DNA of 52,665 bases from a virus: IMG/VR virus record IMGVR_UViG_3300018420_000025, positions 1-52,665 of that record; one strand, given 5' to 3'. The position numbers and the translations under genes were made by a program. The notes beneath the pieces are model-generated. The model saw only the letters and a list, made by a program, of their open reading frames with translations, did no database searches and had not been told where the DNA came from. The stretch's first letter is position 1. Each line of letters opens with the position of its first letter. Below are positions 24,801 to 34,563 of the stretch, piece by piece.

Positions 24801-26043
24801 TAGGAGGCACTGTCCAAGTAGTGGTGATTGAATAATCATTACCAACATTATCAAGATAAAGACCACCTGTACCAGTGTGAAATCCAGAACCACTTAAACC
24901 AGGTGTATATATAGGTGTTAGTCTAGGTGTCCAGTCTAAATTAACACCACCAACACCATCTCTATAATTATAACAATCCATTTCACTTGGAACGCAAGGG
25001 CTTGGCCCACCACCACAATCCCCGTTTTGTAAAGCTGTGTTACAATCTTGTAATGTTTGAAAAGCATTTAAAGGTGGTAAAGTAGAACCAAGAGGAACAT
25101 CTATACATTGTGTACCGCCAGTAGCACCAGGACAACGATATTCTCTTTCTATTTCTTCAAGCAAAAACATTCTAACCGGTCTAACGCCGTATACATGGCA
25201 TCTAGTAGCGTTTGTAGTTAAACCTGTTAATGAATCTACTATTCTAGCCTTTAATTTACCACCTCCAAGACCAAAGTCAGCTGTTGAAGTCCAATATTTA
25301 TTAGAGTTTGGATATGCAACGCCATTAAAGTTAGCATTTGGACCAAGAAAATTTGTAGCTTGATTGTATTGAGAATTAGGACCAATATTTGTCATCATTA
25401 ATCTAGCTTCCCTAGCAGAAGGTAAAAACCAGTCTTTATAATCTATAGGACCATCTCCACTTATTGGATCAACGCCTACTGTAGAATAATTAACACATAA
25501 ATCATGAGCGTTTGTGTGTGTAATAGCTTGAACGTTTTGTGGGCCAGCGCCACTAAAATTAGTAATATAGCTTTGGTTTAAAGTATTATTTCTTCCATCG
25601 CCTACGTCAGGTCCAGATGGACTAGTTGTATAAGGAGCTCCGTTAGATCCTATAAAAGCAGCTGTTGGTCCATATGTTGTTATCCATGACTGTGGCATTA
25701 AAAGCCAAAATCCTTGTTGCTGAGCTACTATTGGAGGCAAGCCCATACCAGCGTTTTTTAAAGAAGGTATAGGTCTACCAGGTGGTATTGTAGCTTTCAT
25801 CCAACCAAACTCAGCGGCTCCACTAACTACAGGCACGCCAGGACCTAGAACATTAGGATTTGCTAATACTTGCCAAGACGTAGGAGTAGAACAGCCATAG
25901 CCATAACTACCAGAAGGCATTTGCGAAATAGCAAGATCGTGAGGCCCTGCCTCAAAATAAAAACCAGTATTGTTACCAGGCGTTTGCGGTGTTGCAAATA
26001 TGAAACCACCAGCAGGACCTGGATCACCTATATTATATGACAT
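21862..26043 (-). CDS. Large tail adhesin with DUF1566-like N-terminal domain
   Basis: 1393 residues, no signal peptide. Residues about 1-300 resemble the DUF1566/Lcl family (C-type-lectin-like): DPGPAGGFIFATP, EAGPHDL, YKDWFLPSAREARLMM near residue 205, KYWTSTADFG and VYGVRPVR. A short cysteine-rich linker follows (CPGATGGTQC ... LQDC). The middle is rich in aromatic, Gly and His residues with no family I recognise. The last 300 residues form repeats (SVGNTITA, KKITISVGQNFSDGITLTF, LRVGSKLTF, RQGETLTF) of a beta-strand type found in fibres. Position right after the nozzle-like protein fits a receptor-binding protein or fibre. The leader is the TAAATAAAT type. Confidence 0.7.
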   Translation of the reverse strand: MSYNIGDPGPAGGFIFATPQTPGNNTGFYFEAGPHDLAISQMPSGSYGYGCSTPTSWQVLANPNVLGPGVPVVSGAAEFGWMKATIPPGRPIPSLKNAGMGLPPIVAQQQGFWLLMPQSWITTYGPTAAFIGSNGAPYTTSPSGPDVGDGRNNTLNQSYITNFSGAGPQNVQAITHTNAHDLCVNYSTVGVDPISGDGPIDYKDWFLPSAREARLMMTNIGPNSQYNQATNFLGPNANFNGVAYPNSNKYWTSTADFGLGGGKLKARIVDSLTGLTTNATRCHVYGVRPVRMFLLEEIEREYRCPGATGGTQCIDVPLGSTLPPLNAFQTLQDCNTALQNGDCGGGPSPCVPSEMDCYNYRDGVGGVNLDWTPRLTPIYTPGLSGSGFHTGTGGLYLDNVGNDYSITTTWTVPPNAPVGAGGYNPGMTPTQNFSWAQWLQKFFHSSGVTPAVPVGGTPPDPSAITSLGSNQNWDSVVGLPWFNLNISKQDAKGNIIDVAQFKAQNRNGYLIKIWDKRKRLLGSWLYDNCQVMHPTVKYHKSTAPNSSYRNEIDMQCNSFPELCDSQKLRVLFTTNGGKLPEMIDGHHEHGKHYKIIQYGYSRRSNYLGPDQNYPTHHGQVHYLPTINNMHAGVKGQITTPNKPLLLNYIGAYNAISLNIKPAINSPNGDGIVIPSFGHRNEDYSDQGKFNPNQLTNSYAYILIKCDYFDNASEGYAHMNGPNTDEFHMNVICDETHGGWCGQNLGQIPSHDGKCGPSANFPSGVVFTFPYITGNQFKKVTNNCRNHGMVGNRAIYHAAYGTNTTGPQPIQGTPGTFNNFPVGCIPGDPTNPCLYQSFSSINLHPWFAQFKPGDGSVPGTSSTWTNITWYKSTHEFIYDNQATPTREPNMLCRHLTWQGTNITGSGTESEPGGRGESGEYVITEFNINEEHISEPGGVKQLSIVGDPFATFSLTITTDDATVKYYNFSSNKFSTTFDKLSFEKLNSSGIYQQAITFPTSTSNVVYSVRLQAEPHFDTELQLSGVLSKISQTKKIYQYAKKKITFTSSSETSTSVLTFPTDVEVDVSPSLVTIDDVLTSSVPIGEVEQTLSWTYTVSNDKRIVIKRQPLIEDFESTITKTVDGVVDVGDATGGRIVTLNNVENLSVGNTITAVSSGSIIGSPAITAIDSTDKKITISVGQNFSDGITLTFTGVGAKAASNFNNTNFELRNLKATLNALTTTTTSNVSDSAIIPVSSISGIKPKALEKTLNNTFVSTTKIAFNDNIDDLAVGQTLVEGKNLAGQSINGAPTIVRLLESDNAVILSSPQTLRVGSKLTFANTFVDAKSIDSNNKPYVERIEGSNVILSSNQNIRQGETLTFIGSSNSVTITANIAVKSMGENNITANLKIDNILKIS

Positions 26044-26060
26044 ATTTATTTATTTTATTT

Positions 26061-29000
26061 TTATTTTGTATTGTAAGTACACATAGTGTTATCACTTTGG
26101 CAAACTAAAGGATTATAACCTCCACCATTAACATCAAGATAATAATTAATAGCAGTTGGATCAGTACATCCTTTGTGATAACAACAACAACTTAAATCAG
26201 CACCAACACCAACTTGCCCTAAAACTCTAGCTACAGAAAGATAAGCACCAGGCGTTGGAGTACCCATTGTTGATTGACCTGTAACGGGATCTACAAAGAA
26301 AAGCTCTGCTTTAGTACCAGCACAATCAGCACAAGTTCTATGAAAAACACTATCTGTAGTTTTAGCGCCATATTTTGGATAACTATTACTACAATCAACA
26401 CAAGTATCTGGACTTAGCTCTCCTTCAACAAAATAATTAATTCTTTGGTTGTTACCACCATACCATCTTGCTCTTCCTTCTTCTTGTGTGCTACTATACC
26501 AATTTGGAGTATCATCTAATCCAAAACCGTTATATTCAAAGTTGAAAGCGTTTGGATCAAGACATCCAGCTTGATAACAACAAGCTGTTTCGTTACCGTT
26601 ACCAGCACAAAGAGTTGGATCACCTGCACAAGTAGCATCTAGTTGCGAGAAAACACTAACACTATTTACAATATTACTACCATCATAACCAATAACAGGT
26701 ACGTCTGCTTGCCAAACACCAGATTGTAAAGTATTCGCATTTGAATCATAATTAAAAGCACCAGCAAAAGCTTGTTTGCTATTAAGATCTACTACATATC
26801 CTTTGTTAACGCCTTTATGATAACTTAAAGCATAACCAAAACCATCTGAAGTATCTGAAACGTTGCTTGTCGTAACACTAGGAATTGTATGTATATATCG
26901 ATGTGCAATATCATCTGTACATCCATTAATAGTACTAACACAACAATTTTGATTACTAGTATTAACATCTGTCCAAGGATCACCATCACCTACAGCGCCG
27001 GGTATACCCCAGCCAAAGTTACCGCTAGTACAGGCAGTATCTGTATTTCCTGCACTTGGATCTTGACAACCAAATATTATAGGGTAGCAACTACCATCAT
27101 CTGAGCTAGCAAGTGGGTTGTAATTAAATGCTGGTTGACCAGGTGTTAAAGAACCACTTACATATCCACTACCACCACCACCATAACCTGAGTTTACAGC
27201 TGCTTGACTAGCTACGTAAGAACTAGGCATGTTACCATTATCTGTACAACCACTACCTTCATAAGTACAATTAGCATATGTACCGTTACTTGGAGTGTTA
27301 TTTGGATTATGAGACGACATACCCCAATACTCAATTAAATTAGCTGTTGGATCATAATTTGTAGCGTTCCAACCATCTCTATTATCACTACCATCAATAC
27401 TAGAAATAGGATCTAATGTTCCATCTTTAGAACAAACATCATAAGTTGTTAATGGTCCTGGATCTGTATATTGCCATAAGTTTGCTGTTTGTGGTCCGTT
27501 AGAATACGTTGTACCTCTACAAACCTTTATCATAGTACCTGGGTTATTTGGATCTTCCATTTCACCAGCGTGAAAACCAAGAGCAGGATCAATACAACCA
27601 ATACAACTCGTATTTTCACACTGAGAAGGATTTCCGTTTTGACAGTTACCAGGATCACCGCTTGGATTACCAGGCGTTACAGCTCCTGGCGCTCCATAAT
27701 TACAATAACCAGGACTTGTATCTGTACAACAATAAGTAGTGTACTGGCAATTACCATCATCAGCAGTTGCCGTTGGATCATAGTTAACAGCCGTATTATC
27801 TATACAACCAAACACAGTTTCAATACAAGTACTTATGTCACTACCAGAAAGCGCGTTTACACTATCATAACAACAATTAGGAGGTACTGTAACAGATCCA
27901 TTTTCATCTATACCATTAGGATTATTTTGATTACAATCATAACACAAGTTTGGATCATAATTTATATGTAAATAACCACAATCACCACCTCCAGCTCCAC
28001 AACCACTAATATCAGTACACTTATCACATCCAGTATAATTACCATTACTTGGATCACAAACACCAACCTGCGTGCAACCTATAAAAGAAGGTGGCCCTGT
28101 ACAAGTTGAATTATTACAATATCCATATATATCAGGTTGCGTGCCTTGATAATGATCACCTTGGCTACAACCTCCGTAACAACAAGTACCATCATCTATT
28201 ACAGTAGTAATATTAGGATCAAAACCTGAGTTAAGATTACCATAATAATTACCAGCATTTGGATCAGCACACCCGCTAACAGTTGCTCCTGCCATATCAC
28301 AACAACAGTTGTCACCGTTTTGTCCGTTTATACAGTTAGATTGACCAGCAGGATCATTAACACTACCACACGATGCGTTTGCGTTTGGATCGTAGTTTGT
28401 TGCGTTTGAATCCGTACAACCCCAAGTTGAATAGTAACAACAACTAGTATCGCCAGGTGTATAAACACCATTAACATCACAACCTGTAAACCCAGCATTA
28501 TAATTAGCGGCTGTTGGATCGCTACAACCCACGCAAGTATAATCACAACTTCCATCGTCTATATCAGCATTTGAATCGTAATTACAAGCACCTTGATCTG
28601 TACATCCAAGAACAGGATAAACACAACAATTATCTGAAGCGCTTCCAGCTAAAGCCCCACCATCAAAAGCTGTTTGAGTATAACTATTACCAGCGTTAAA
28701 ATCACTAGGATTACTATTACACCAAGAGTTAGAGCCTCCACCTATTCCTCCACTATAATTTGTAGCAAATTGATCTAAACAACCATAAACATAAGGCAAG
28801 CATACGTTGTTAGGATTACTAGTAGCGTTTGGATCGTAATTAAACGCACCTGCATTTGTACAACCATAAAACTCACATGATCCATCGTCACAGGTAGCTG
28901 TTGCGTCATAGTTATTAGCAGAAGCGTCGGTGCAACCATAAATACAAACAATACATGATCCATCATCAGTATTAGCGTTTGGATCATAATTTTGAGCATT

Positions 29001-32000
29001 AGGATCTGTACAACCATAAATAACTTGTGGTGATGATACAGAACTTGGTATACCAAGACCTTGTAAACTTACCTCTGAAGGATCTATATTGTTAATATTA
29101 GTAGCTTCACCTTTAATATAATTAAACCACTTGCCTTCTTTTTCTATAAACTCATTAACCATACCATGTTGCTCTGTAGATTTTCCTTTATCTGTAACTA
29201 TTGAGTTTACAAACCAACCATCTCTTGCTACAAGATTATAATATTCCTGATCATTGTATGTAACACCATTGACAACCGCGGTTGTTATTTGATCTATTTT
29301 AGAATCACTACCTTCATAGTTTAATGTGTTAAAAGATTTTACTATTTCAGGATTTCCGTTTAAAACAACGTTAACAGAAGATGAAACTTTATAATTACCA
29401 TAAAGAGTACTATAAACTTCATAAGGATCATCAGGAAATCCTCTATAGCTTTGCCAAAGCCTACCTTCTCTAAAAGTGTAGTATCTATTATTTAGACTTA
29501 TACCAAAAAAATCAAGTGGGTAGTTAGAACTAGTATGTAATATAGTTTCATCGTAATCTTTAATTCTTGAAGCCATAGACTTAAAGCTTACCCAACCCTT
29601 AGCATCTTCACTAAAAGATACAGTTAAATCTGAAAAAGTAACATTATAATTTTTCTTTTTAGCATCATAACTACCTATAACGTAATTTTTATTAAGACCT
29701 TCTTGTCTCATTATTTGTTCATCAGATAAAAAATAATCTGCAAACCAGTTACGCATACCAAACTCATGTATTGGAGTTAAACCGTCTCTTGATAATCTTA
29801 GCACAGCACCTCTTTTGGCATCTGTAAAATAAGCTCTATAAGATTCTGAAGTAAAAGACTCTGGGTTTTTAGATATACCATACTCACCAACAAAAGGAAC
29901 TGCTTGTCCTAGTACGTTTGTAGACGATGTTAGATTTAGATTACCATCAGCGTTAAACAAAGCGTCTTTATTTGCTAAAACTTTTAAAACTTTATTTTCA
30001 CAAAGAGTTATTAAATCAGTATCTCTAGTGTGTAGTTTTTGTATACTACCATAGCTAGGATTTAATTCTTTAACGTTACCTTCACCTATTATAAATTGAT
30101 TTAAGTTATTTATACCAGACATTGAGTTGTATATACCTGAAAATATTAAACCATTTTTTCTTCTTTCTTCTTTATATCTACCTTCAATTACAGTTGTAGA
30201 TACTTTAGGCCCATTATCTACTGTTACAGCGTTAAAATCATCACGTATTCTGTCAGATTCAACACCTATGTCATCACCAAAAACATAACAATTAAACCAA
30301 TTTAAAGAAACTAAATTACTATGAAAATCTCCTTGTATACTAACCGAAGAATCGATAGTATAACCAGTATCATCAATATCATTTGCAACAATTACTTCTA
30401 TTTTAGCACCTTTAAAAATTATATCTAATATAGTACCTTCTTCTAATCTTATTTCACCATCAACATTAGCTGTATTACCTAGATTAATATTTAAGTCAAA
30501 ATCTACACTTTGTACTATAGCGTCTTCTTCAAACTCTGTATTTAAATTGTTTCTAGCAAGCCAAGTGTCTCCACTAGCATCTTCTACATTGCTATAATAA
30601 TCAGGATTTGATTTTGATACCCTAACAATAGCACCGTTTCTTATTGGTTGAGCTGTTGAGTTAATTATACTTACAGGATATGAACCACTAGCTTCATAGT
30701 AAAGATCTATATCAGTATCTTGTTTAGGTTCTGTTTCCCATATTACAGGGCTGTCAGCTATTACTTTTTCGCTGTCACCTATTGAATATTGATCTTCTAA
30801 AATTTTTATAAAAGTACCACCCCCAACACCTTGAGCGCCTTCATGATCTTTATCTGTTGAGTGTGCTGACGCAGTGTCAGACTCAGTAGCCCAGGGATAT
30901 GTAGCGCCACCTGTACATTCTTCACTAGGACAAGTTTCTATAGTGCCATCATCTCTTTCTATTTGAACATCTTTTAAAGTGTATAAAGGATTATAACCAC
31001 TAGTATTATAAACTGGATTACCAAAATGCTTGTCAAAAGTTATATTCCAACCTACTCGAAGTGCATAAGGATTATTAGGTGTAGCTTGTGAACTTCCACT
31101 TATATCTTTTGCGTGACCTATTATAGAAAATGGTCCTTCAACCTTTGTTATAGTACGTATTTGAGGGCCACCATCTTCTCCTGTTTGATCGTCAGAAAAT
31201 TTAACTTTAGTACCTACTCTTAATCTTTCGATAAAGTCTTTTTGCTCTGGATAATTATCAAGATTAAATTCACTTGCCGAAGGTATTGCCCCGTTATAAC
31301 CATCTGCATCTATAACTTGCGTAAAAGCAATACTTATTTTTCTCGGTGTTGGGTCTTCATTAAGACGCATACCTTTTCTTCTATTCAACTGGTAATTATT
31401 ACCAGCATTATATGGAATTGTTATACCACCACCTACATGACTTTCGTCCTGAGTGTTTCCAGCACCATACGGAGCAAAAGAACCTGTTGTAGTATTAAAG
31501 AAAAAATAAGTTCTATCTATATACCAAAATCCACCCTCAACCTCAGGGTAATTATTTGCTATAGGCGAATAATTACCACCATCATATTCATGAGTACCGA
31601 TATAATGCCTTAGTATATTCATTGCTCTTTCAGCGTTTCCAGCAGGTGTGTAAAACTTTCTATTATAAAAACCTCCAGCTATATTTGTATTACCACATTG
31701 TGGTATCAAAGCTTCTAGCTCATTACCACTTCCATTTACTGGATCATAATCGACGCCAGCTGCAGTTCTTATTCTACTTCCTGGAACAGAATCTACACTA
31801 CCATAAAGCTCATAATTTCCGTTAAAATCATTTTCATCACCACTATAATCTTTTCCAGCATATCTAGTAGTTTTACTAGTTGTTTTCATTCTTTCTAACT
31901 GTTTACCTTCTCCAGAGTGTAGATAGTACAAACGTTTTGAATCTACTTCAATCCAGTTTGTTTCAGGTGTAGTAATAACTTTGTTATCTACAATAGCATC

Positions 32001-34559
32001 TCTTTCTATTTTAACAAAAAACCTACCATCAAACCAAGACTTGTGTTCTTCTTTTTCTCTTCTAAACACTATTTTTGTTTCGTTAAAAGTTTGAACAACA
32101 CCTCCAGCGCCTAAAACATAAGAAAATTCTATATCTTCTTCAAAAGGTTTTTCCATTGTAAACTCAAAACCTAAAGAGTCGCTACTGTTAAATATTTTAT
32201 CTATTCTATACCACTGTGATCTTCCATTATATTGAGTTTCACTTTCATTTATTATTTTTAAACTAATTTGAACTTCTTCTTGACCAATGGTTAAAGGATC
32301 ACTACTAGCAAGATCTTTTTCTGCTCTTTTTTGTTTAAATATAGCTATTAATTCTGTTAACTCGTTATGTCTATCTCCAGTTATTTCAAATATTTTAGAA
32401 TCTTTAACAGGAATATTGGCATTGGCATTAAATAAACCAGTTTGACTAAACAAACTACCAGACACATCGTCGTAGGCTACTGTATCAAGAGCCGAAGCTT
32501 GTTGTTTTATAAAATCAGGAGCTTCATTTTTAACAGATAATATTTTATATCTAGCTTTTTCTTTTACAAAAGCACCATGAGCATCCTTTTTAAGTATTAA
32601 ATAAGTTTCTTCATCAACCTTAGCTCTATCTGATGAAGGAAAAGAAAGCCAAACGTTACCGTCTTCAGCATCAAAAACTCTATCCATAGCTAAGTTATAG
32701 TACTCGCTAGAAGTTTCTTTTATAAAATATTTAAAACTTGTAGCCCAATCAGGAGCATCGTTTAAAGGTTTAACTGTTAACCTATGTTGTTTTTTAGCAA
32801 TGTCTTTACTAGTTTTTATCACACCGCTTTCACCTGTTAACACTGGTGTTTGTCTACCATAATCATCTTCATAAACAATACCAACTTGATAAGTTCTAAG
32901 AGATTTTATTGAAGGTAGAGAATCAAAATAATTTCCTCTTGGTAATTGAAAATCTTGTTTTTCATAATCTTCTATGTTTACTTCAAAGCTACCTTTATAA
33001 GGTACGCTACTATCAGAGCCAGAATATAAATCGTAGTTTTGTAAATAATTACCATATACTAATCTATTAGCAACTACTTCTTGACTAAGCGCTGCTCTTG
33101 GCACATTATCCCAATGCCTTTGTGTTTGGTTTTCTGGTATTGCTTTAGATATAGTGTCACTAGTTATTTTATATGTACCTTTAAAACCAGAGTCTTCATC
33201 AGTGCTAATATTTGTTGTAAAACTATTATAATTATACTGAGAGTTCCAATAATTATAAGCTTGACCAGGTATAAAAGGATCATTTTTTGATATTGTATCA
33301 ACAACATATATAACAGGTGATCCTGCTTCTCTATATAATATATCAACAGAAACAACATCATCTGGTATGTCTTGAGCTATAAACTGCTCTACATGAGCAG
33401 CATATAAAGTATTGACCATACCTAAGTTAAAACCTTTTGTAGGATGATAACTAAAACTACCTGGCGAGAAAGCTATTTGGGAAAATGGAGAAAAAGGTGA
33501 GTATTCACCGTCAGAATATTTCCATCTAGTTGCAAAGCGTGGAAACTTTTTTTCAAATATTAAATCTGGATCTGCTAAGTTTGTGACAGTATAAGCAGAA
33601 CTATACAGATTACCTTTTTTAGTAATTACCTTACACTCAATTGGAGTACGCAAATTTATACTACTAGTATCTCCTATACTCTTTATTAAAAGCTCTATAT
33701 CGTGATCAAACTTAATACCTTTACTCCACTTATCTTCTAAATCATGATCAGATCCATCAGGTATTCTTTCTACGGCTTTTAAATATAAAGTATCGCCTAC
33801 GTTGTAATAGTCATGTAGTACATTGCCATAAAATTTACCTATTAAATTTTTAACATTTATTGTTACAGTACTACCAACCCCAACACTTGCCGCGTGAAAA
33901 GTATCAGGATATGGTTGTCCACAGTAAAGCTTTATAGAAGTAGAACCACTACTTTCTAATCTTAGCACAGGTGGTACTTTAGGTCCTTTTTTTATTACTG
34001 TTATATTTTCTTCTGCAATATTTATCCCAGAGTTAAAATCAATACCTCTTTCTGGAACTATTAATCTAGTGTTTACGTTACCACCATCAGAAGTTCCTTC
34101 TATAGACCTTGGTATATTTATTCTTTTTGGTTCTGTAAAATTATCAGTCCAAAACAACATATCATCTACAATATTAATACCAGTTATTAATCTCGTTTTA
34201 TCGTATTGTAAAACACCTAAACTAACATCAACAAAAACAGGTATTAAATCATTAGTAACATTATTGTAACTAATAATCATATCTTTTTGATCAGAAGCTA
34301 ATAACAAATAAAAAGTATTATTTTTATCATCTGCAATACCACCAACACAAACAGCATCACCTGGAATAGTATTAATAGATGGGTTATTACCTCTTATTCT
34401 AAAATTTCTTTTTATATTTTGCAATGAACCTACATCAGACTCTTCAGATGTAGAAACCTGTATATTCCAAGCATCTCTATATTGACCGTTAGGAACTAAC
34501 CTTTCATCAAGGTCTTTGTTCATCTTACCACCGGTAAAATTATTTTTTAACTCTGGCAT
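26061..34559 (-). CDS. Tail stabilisation/nozzle-like protein with long C-terminal DDGSC-repeat extension
   Basis: 2832 residues. It begins MPELKNNFTGGKMNKDLDER and continues LVPNGQYRDAWNIQV, an opening I recognise from tail stabilisation proteins (P22 gp10-like) of marine and crAss-like short-tailed phages. The first 1800 residues hold repeated strands and loops (IVDDMLFWTDNFTEPKRINI near residue 115 is blade-like) fitting a beta-propeller nozzle plus extra domains. From about residue 1843 to the end come some 17 GCTDPxAxNYDxxANxDDGSC repeats with many cysteines. The second half is therefore probably a surface adhesin fused to the nozzle. It lies between the connectors and the adhesin. Fold assignment from motif and position, not from a search. 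Confidence 0.75.
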   Translation of the reverse strand: MPELKNNFTGGKMNKDLDERLVPNGQYRDAWNIQVSTSEESDVGSLQNIKRNFRIRGNNPSINTIPGDAVCVGGIADDKNNTFYLLLASDQKDMIISYNNVTNDLIPVFVDVSLGVLQYDKTRLITGINIVDDMLFWTDNFTEPKRINIPRSIEGTSDGGNVNTRLIVPERGIDFNSGINIAEENITVIKKGPKVPPVLRLESSGSTSIKLYCGQPYPDTFHAASVGVGSTVTINVKNLIGKFYGNVLHDYYNVGDTLYLKAVERIPDGSDHDLEDKWSKGIKFDHDIELLIKSIGDTSSINLRTPIECKVITKKGNLYSSAYTVTNLADPDLIFEKKFPRFATRWKYSDGEYSPFSPFSQIAFSPGSFSYHPTKGFNLGMVNTLYAAHVEQFIAQDIPDDVVSVDILYREAGSPVIYVVDTISKNDPFIPGQAYNYWNSQYNYNSFTTNISTDEDSGFKGTYKITSDTISKAIPENQTQRHWDNVPRAALSQEVVANRLVYGNYLQNYDLYSGSDSSVPYKGSFEVNIEDYEKQDFQLPRGNYFDSLPSIKSLRTYQVGIVYEDDYGRQTPVLTGESGVIKTSKDIAKKQHRLTVKPLNDAPDWATSFKYFIKETSSEYYNLAMDRVFDAEDGNVWLSFPSSDRAKVDEETYLILKKDAHGAFVKEKARYKILSVKNEAPDFIKQQASALDTVAYDDVSGSLFSQTGLFNANANIPVKDSKIFEITGDRHNELTELIAIFKQKRAEKDLASSDPLTIGQEEVQISLKIINESETQYNGRSQWYRIDKIFNSSDSLGFEFTMEKPFEEDIEFSYVLGAGGVVQTFNETKIVFRREKEEHKSWFDGRFFVKIERDAIVDNKVITTPETNWIEVDSKRLYYLHSGEGKQLERMKTTSKTTRYAGKDYSGDENDFNGNYELYGSVDSVPGSRIRTAAGVDYDPVNGSGNELEALIPQCGNTNIAGGFYNRKFYTPAGNAERAMNILRHYIGTHEYDGGNYSPIANNYPEVEGGFWYIDRTYFFFNTTTGSFAPYGAGNTQDESHVGGGITIPYNAGNNYQLNRRKGMRLNEDPTPRKISIAFTQVIDADGYNGAIPSASEFNLDNYPEQKDFIERLRVGTKVKFSDDQTGEDGGPQIRTITKVEGPFSIIGHAKDISGSSQATPNNPYALRVGWNITFDKHFGNPVYNTSGYNPLYTLKDVQIERDDGTIETCPSEECTGGATYPWATESDTASAHSTDKDHEGAQGVGGGTFIKILEDQYSIGDSEKVIADSPVIWETEPKQDTDIDLYYEASGSYPVSIINSTAQPIRNGAIVRVSKSNPDYYSNVEDASGDTWLARNNLNTEFEEDAIVQSVDFDLNINLGNTANVDGEIRLEEGTILDIIFKGAKIEVIVANDIDDTGYTIDSSVSIQGDFHSNLVSLNWFNCYVFGDDIGVESDRIRDDFNAVTVDNGPKVSTTVIEGRYKEERRKNGLIFSGIYNSMSGINNLNQFIIGEGNVKELNPSYGSIQKLHTRDTDLITLCENKVLKVLANKDALFNADGNLNLTSSTNVLGQAVPFVGEYGISKNPESFTSESYRAYFTDAKRGAVLRLSRDGLTPIHEFGMRNWFADYFLSDEQIMRQEGLNKNYVIGSYDAKKKNYNVTFSDLTVSFSEDAKGWVSFKSMASRIKDYDETILHTSSNYPLDFFGISLNNRYYTFREGRLWQSYRGFPDDPYEVYSTLYGNYKVSSSVNVVLNGNPEIVKSFNTLNYEGSDSKIDQITTAVVNGVTYNDQEYYNLVARDGWFVNSIVTDKGKSTEQHGMVNEFIEKEGKWFNYIKGEATNINNIDPSEVSLQGLGIPSSVSSPQVIYGCTDPNAQNYDPNANTDDGSCIVCIYGCTDASANNYDATATCDDGSCEFYGCTNAGAFNYDPNATSNPNNVCLPYVYGCLDQFATNYSGGIGGGSNSWCNSNPSDFNAGNSYTQTAFDGGALAGSASDNCCVYPVLGCTDQGACNYDSNADIDDGSCDYTCVGCSDPTAANYNAGFTGCDVNGVYTPGDTSCCYYSTWGCTDSNATNYDPNANASCGSVNDPAGQSNCINGQNGDNCCCDMAGATVSGCADPNAGNYYGNLNSGFDPNITTVIDDGTCCYGGCSQGDHYQGTQPDIYGYCNNSTCTGPPSFIGCTQVGVCDPSNGNYTGCDKCTDISGCGAGGGDCGYLHINYDPNLCYDCNQNNPNGIDENGSVTVPPNCCYDSVNALSGSDISTCIETVFGCIDNTAVNYDPTATADDGNCQYTTYCCTDTSPGYCNYGAPGAVTPGNPSGDPGNCQNGNPSQCENTSCIGCIDPALGFHAGEMEDPNNPGTMIKVCRGTTYSNGPQTANLWQYTDPGPLTTYDVCSKDGTLDPISSIDGSDNRDGWNATNYDPTANLIEYWGMSSHNPNNTPSNGTYANCTYEGSGCTDNGNMPSSYVASQAAVNSGYGGGGSGYVSGSLTPGQPAFNYNPLASSDDGSCYPIIFGCQDPSAGNTDTACTSGNFGWGIPGAVGDGDPWTDVNTSNQNCCVSTINGCTDDIAHRYIHTIPSVTTSNVSDTSDGFGYALSYHKGVNKGYVVDLNSKQAFAGAFNYDSNANTLQSGVWQADVPVIGYDGSNIVNSVSVFSQLDATCAGDPTLCAGNGNETACCYQAGCLDPNAFNFEYNGFGLDDTPNWYSSTQEEGRARWYGGNNQRINYFVEGELSPDTCVDCSNSYPKYGAKTTDSVFHRTCADCAGTKAELFFVDPVTGQSTMGTPTPGAYLSVARVLGQVGVGADLSCCCYHKGCTDPTAINYYLDVNGGGYNPLVCQSDNTMCTYNTK
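26085..29045 (-). repeat. Coding DDGSC repeats in the tail protein
   Basis: Imperfect units of about 20-30 residues, most with GC(T/S/A/L/I)D and DDGSC or DDGTC, separated by variable cysteine-rich inserts. The same repeat builds the secreted protein at 4289-6151. Two short spurious open frames in this stretch (28328-28555 and 28775-29056) arise from the repeat and are not genes. Confidence 0.8.
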
Positions 34560-34563
34560 TTAA

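Noticed and set aside
26085-29045. Possible CRISPR array or non-coding tandem repeat
   Set aside because: Units vary in length and sequence, and the repeats are in one open frame encoding the GCTD/DDGSC motif; there are no constant repeats with unique spacers.
27489-29056. Open frames of 60-160 codons on both strands over the DDGSC repeats of the tail protein
   Set aside because: They result from the repetitive codons of the repeat in other frames and show low-complexity composition (Met-Ile-Leu-Val or Thr-Ile runs).
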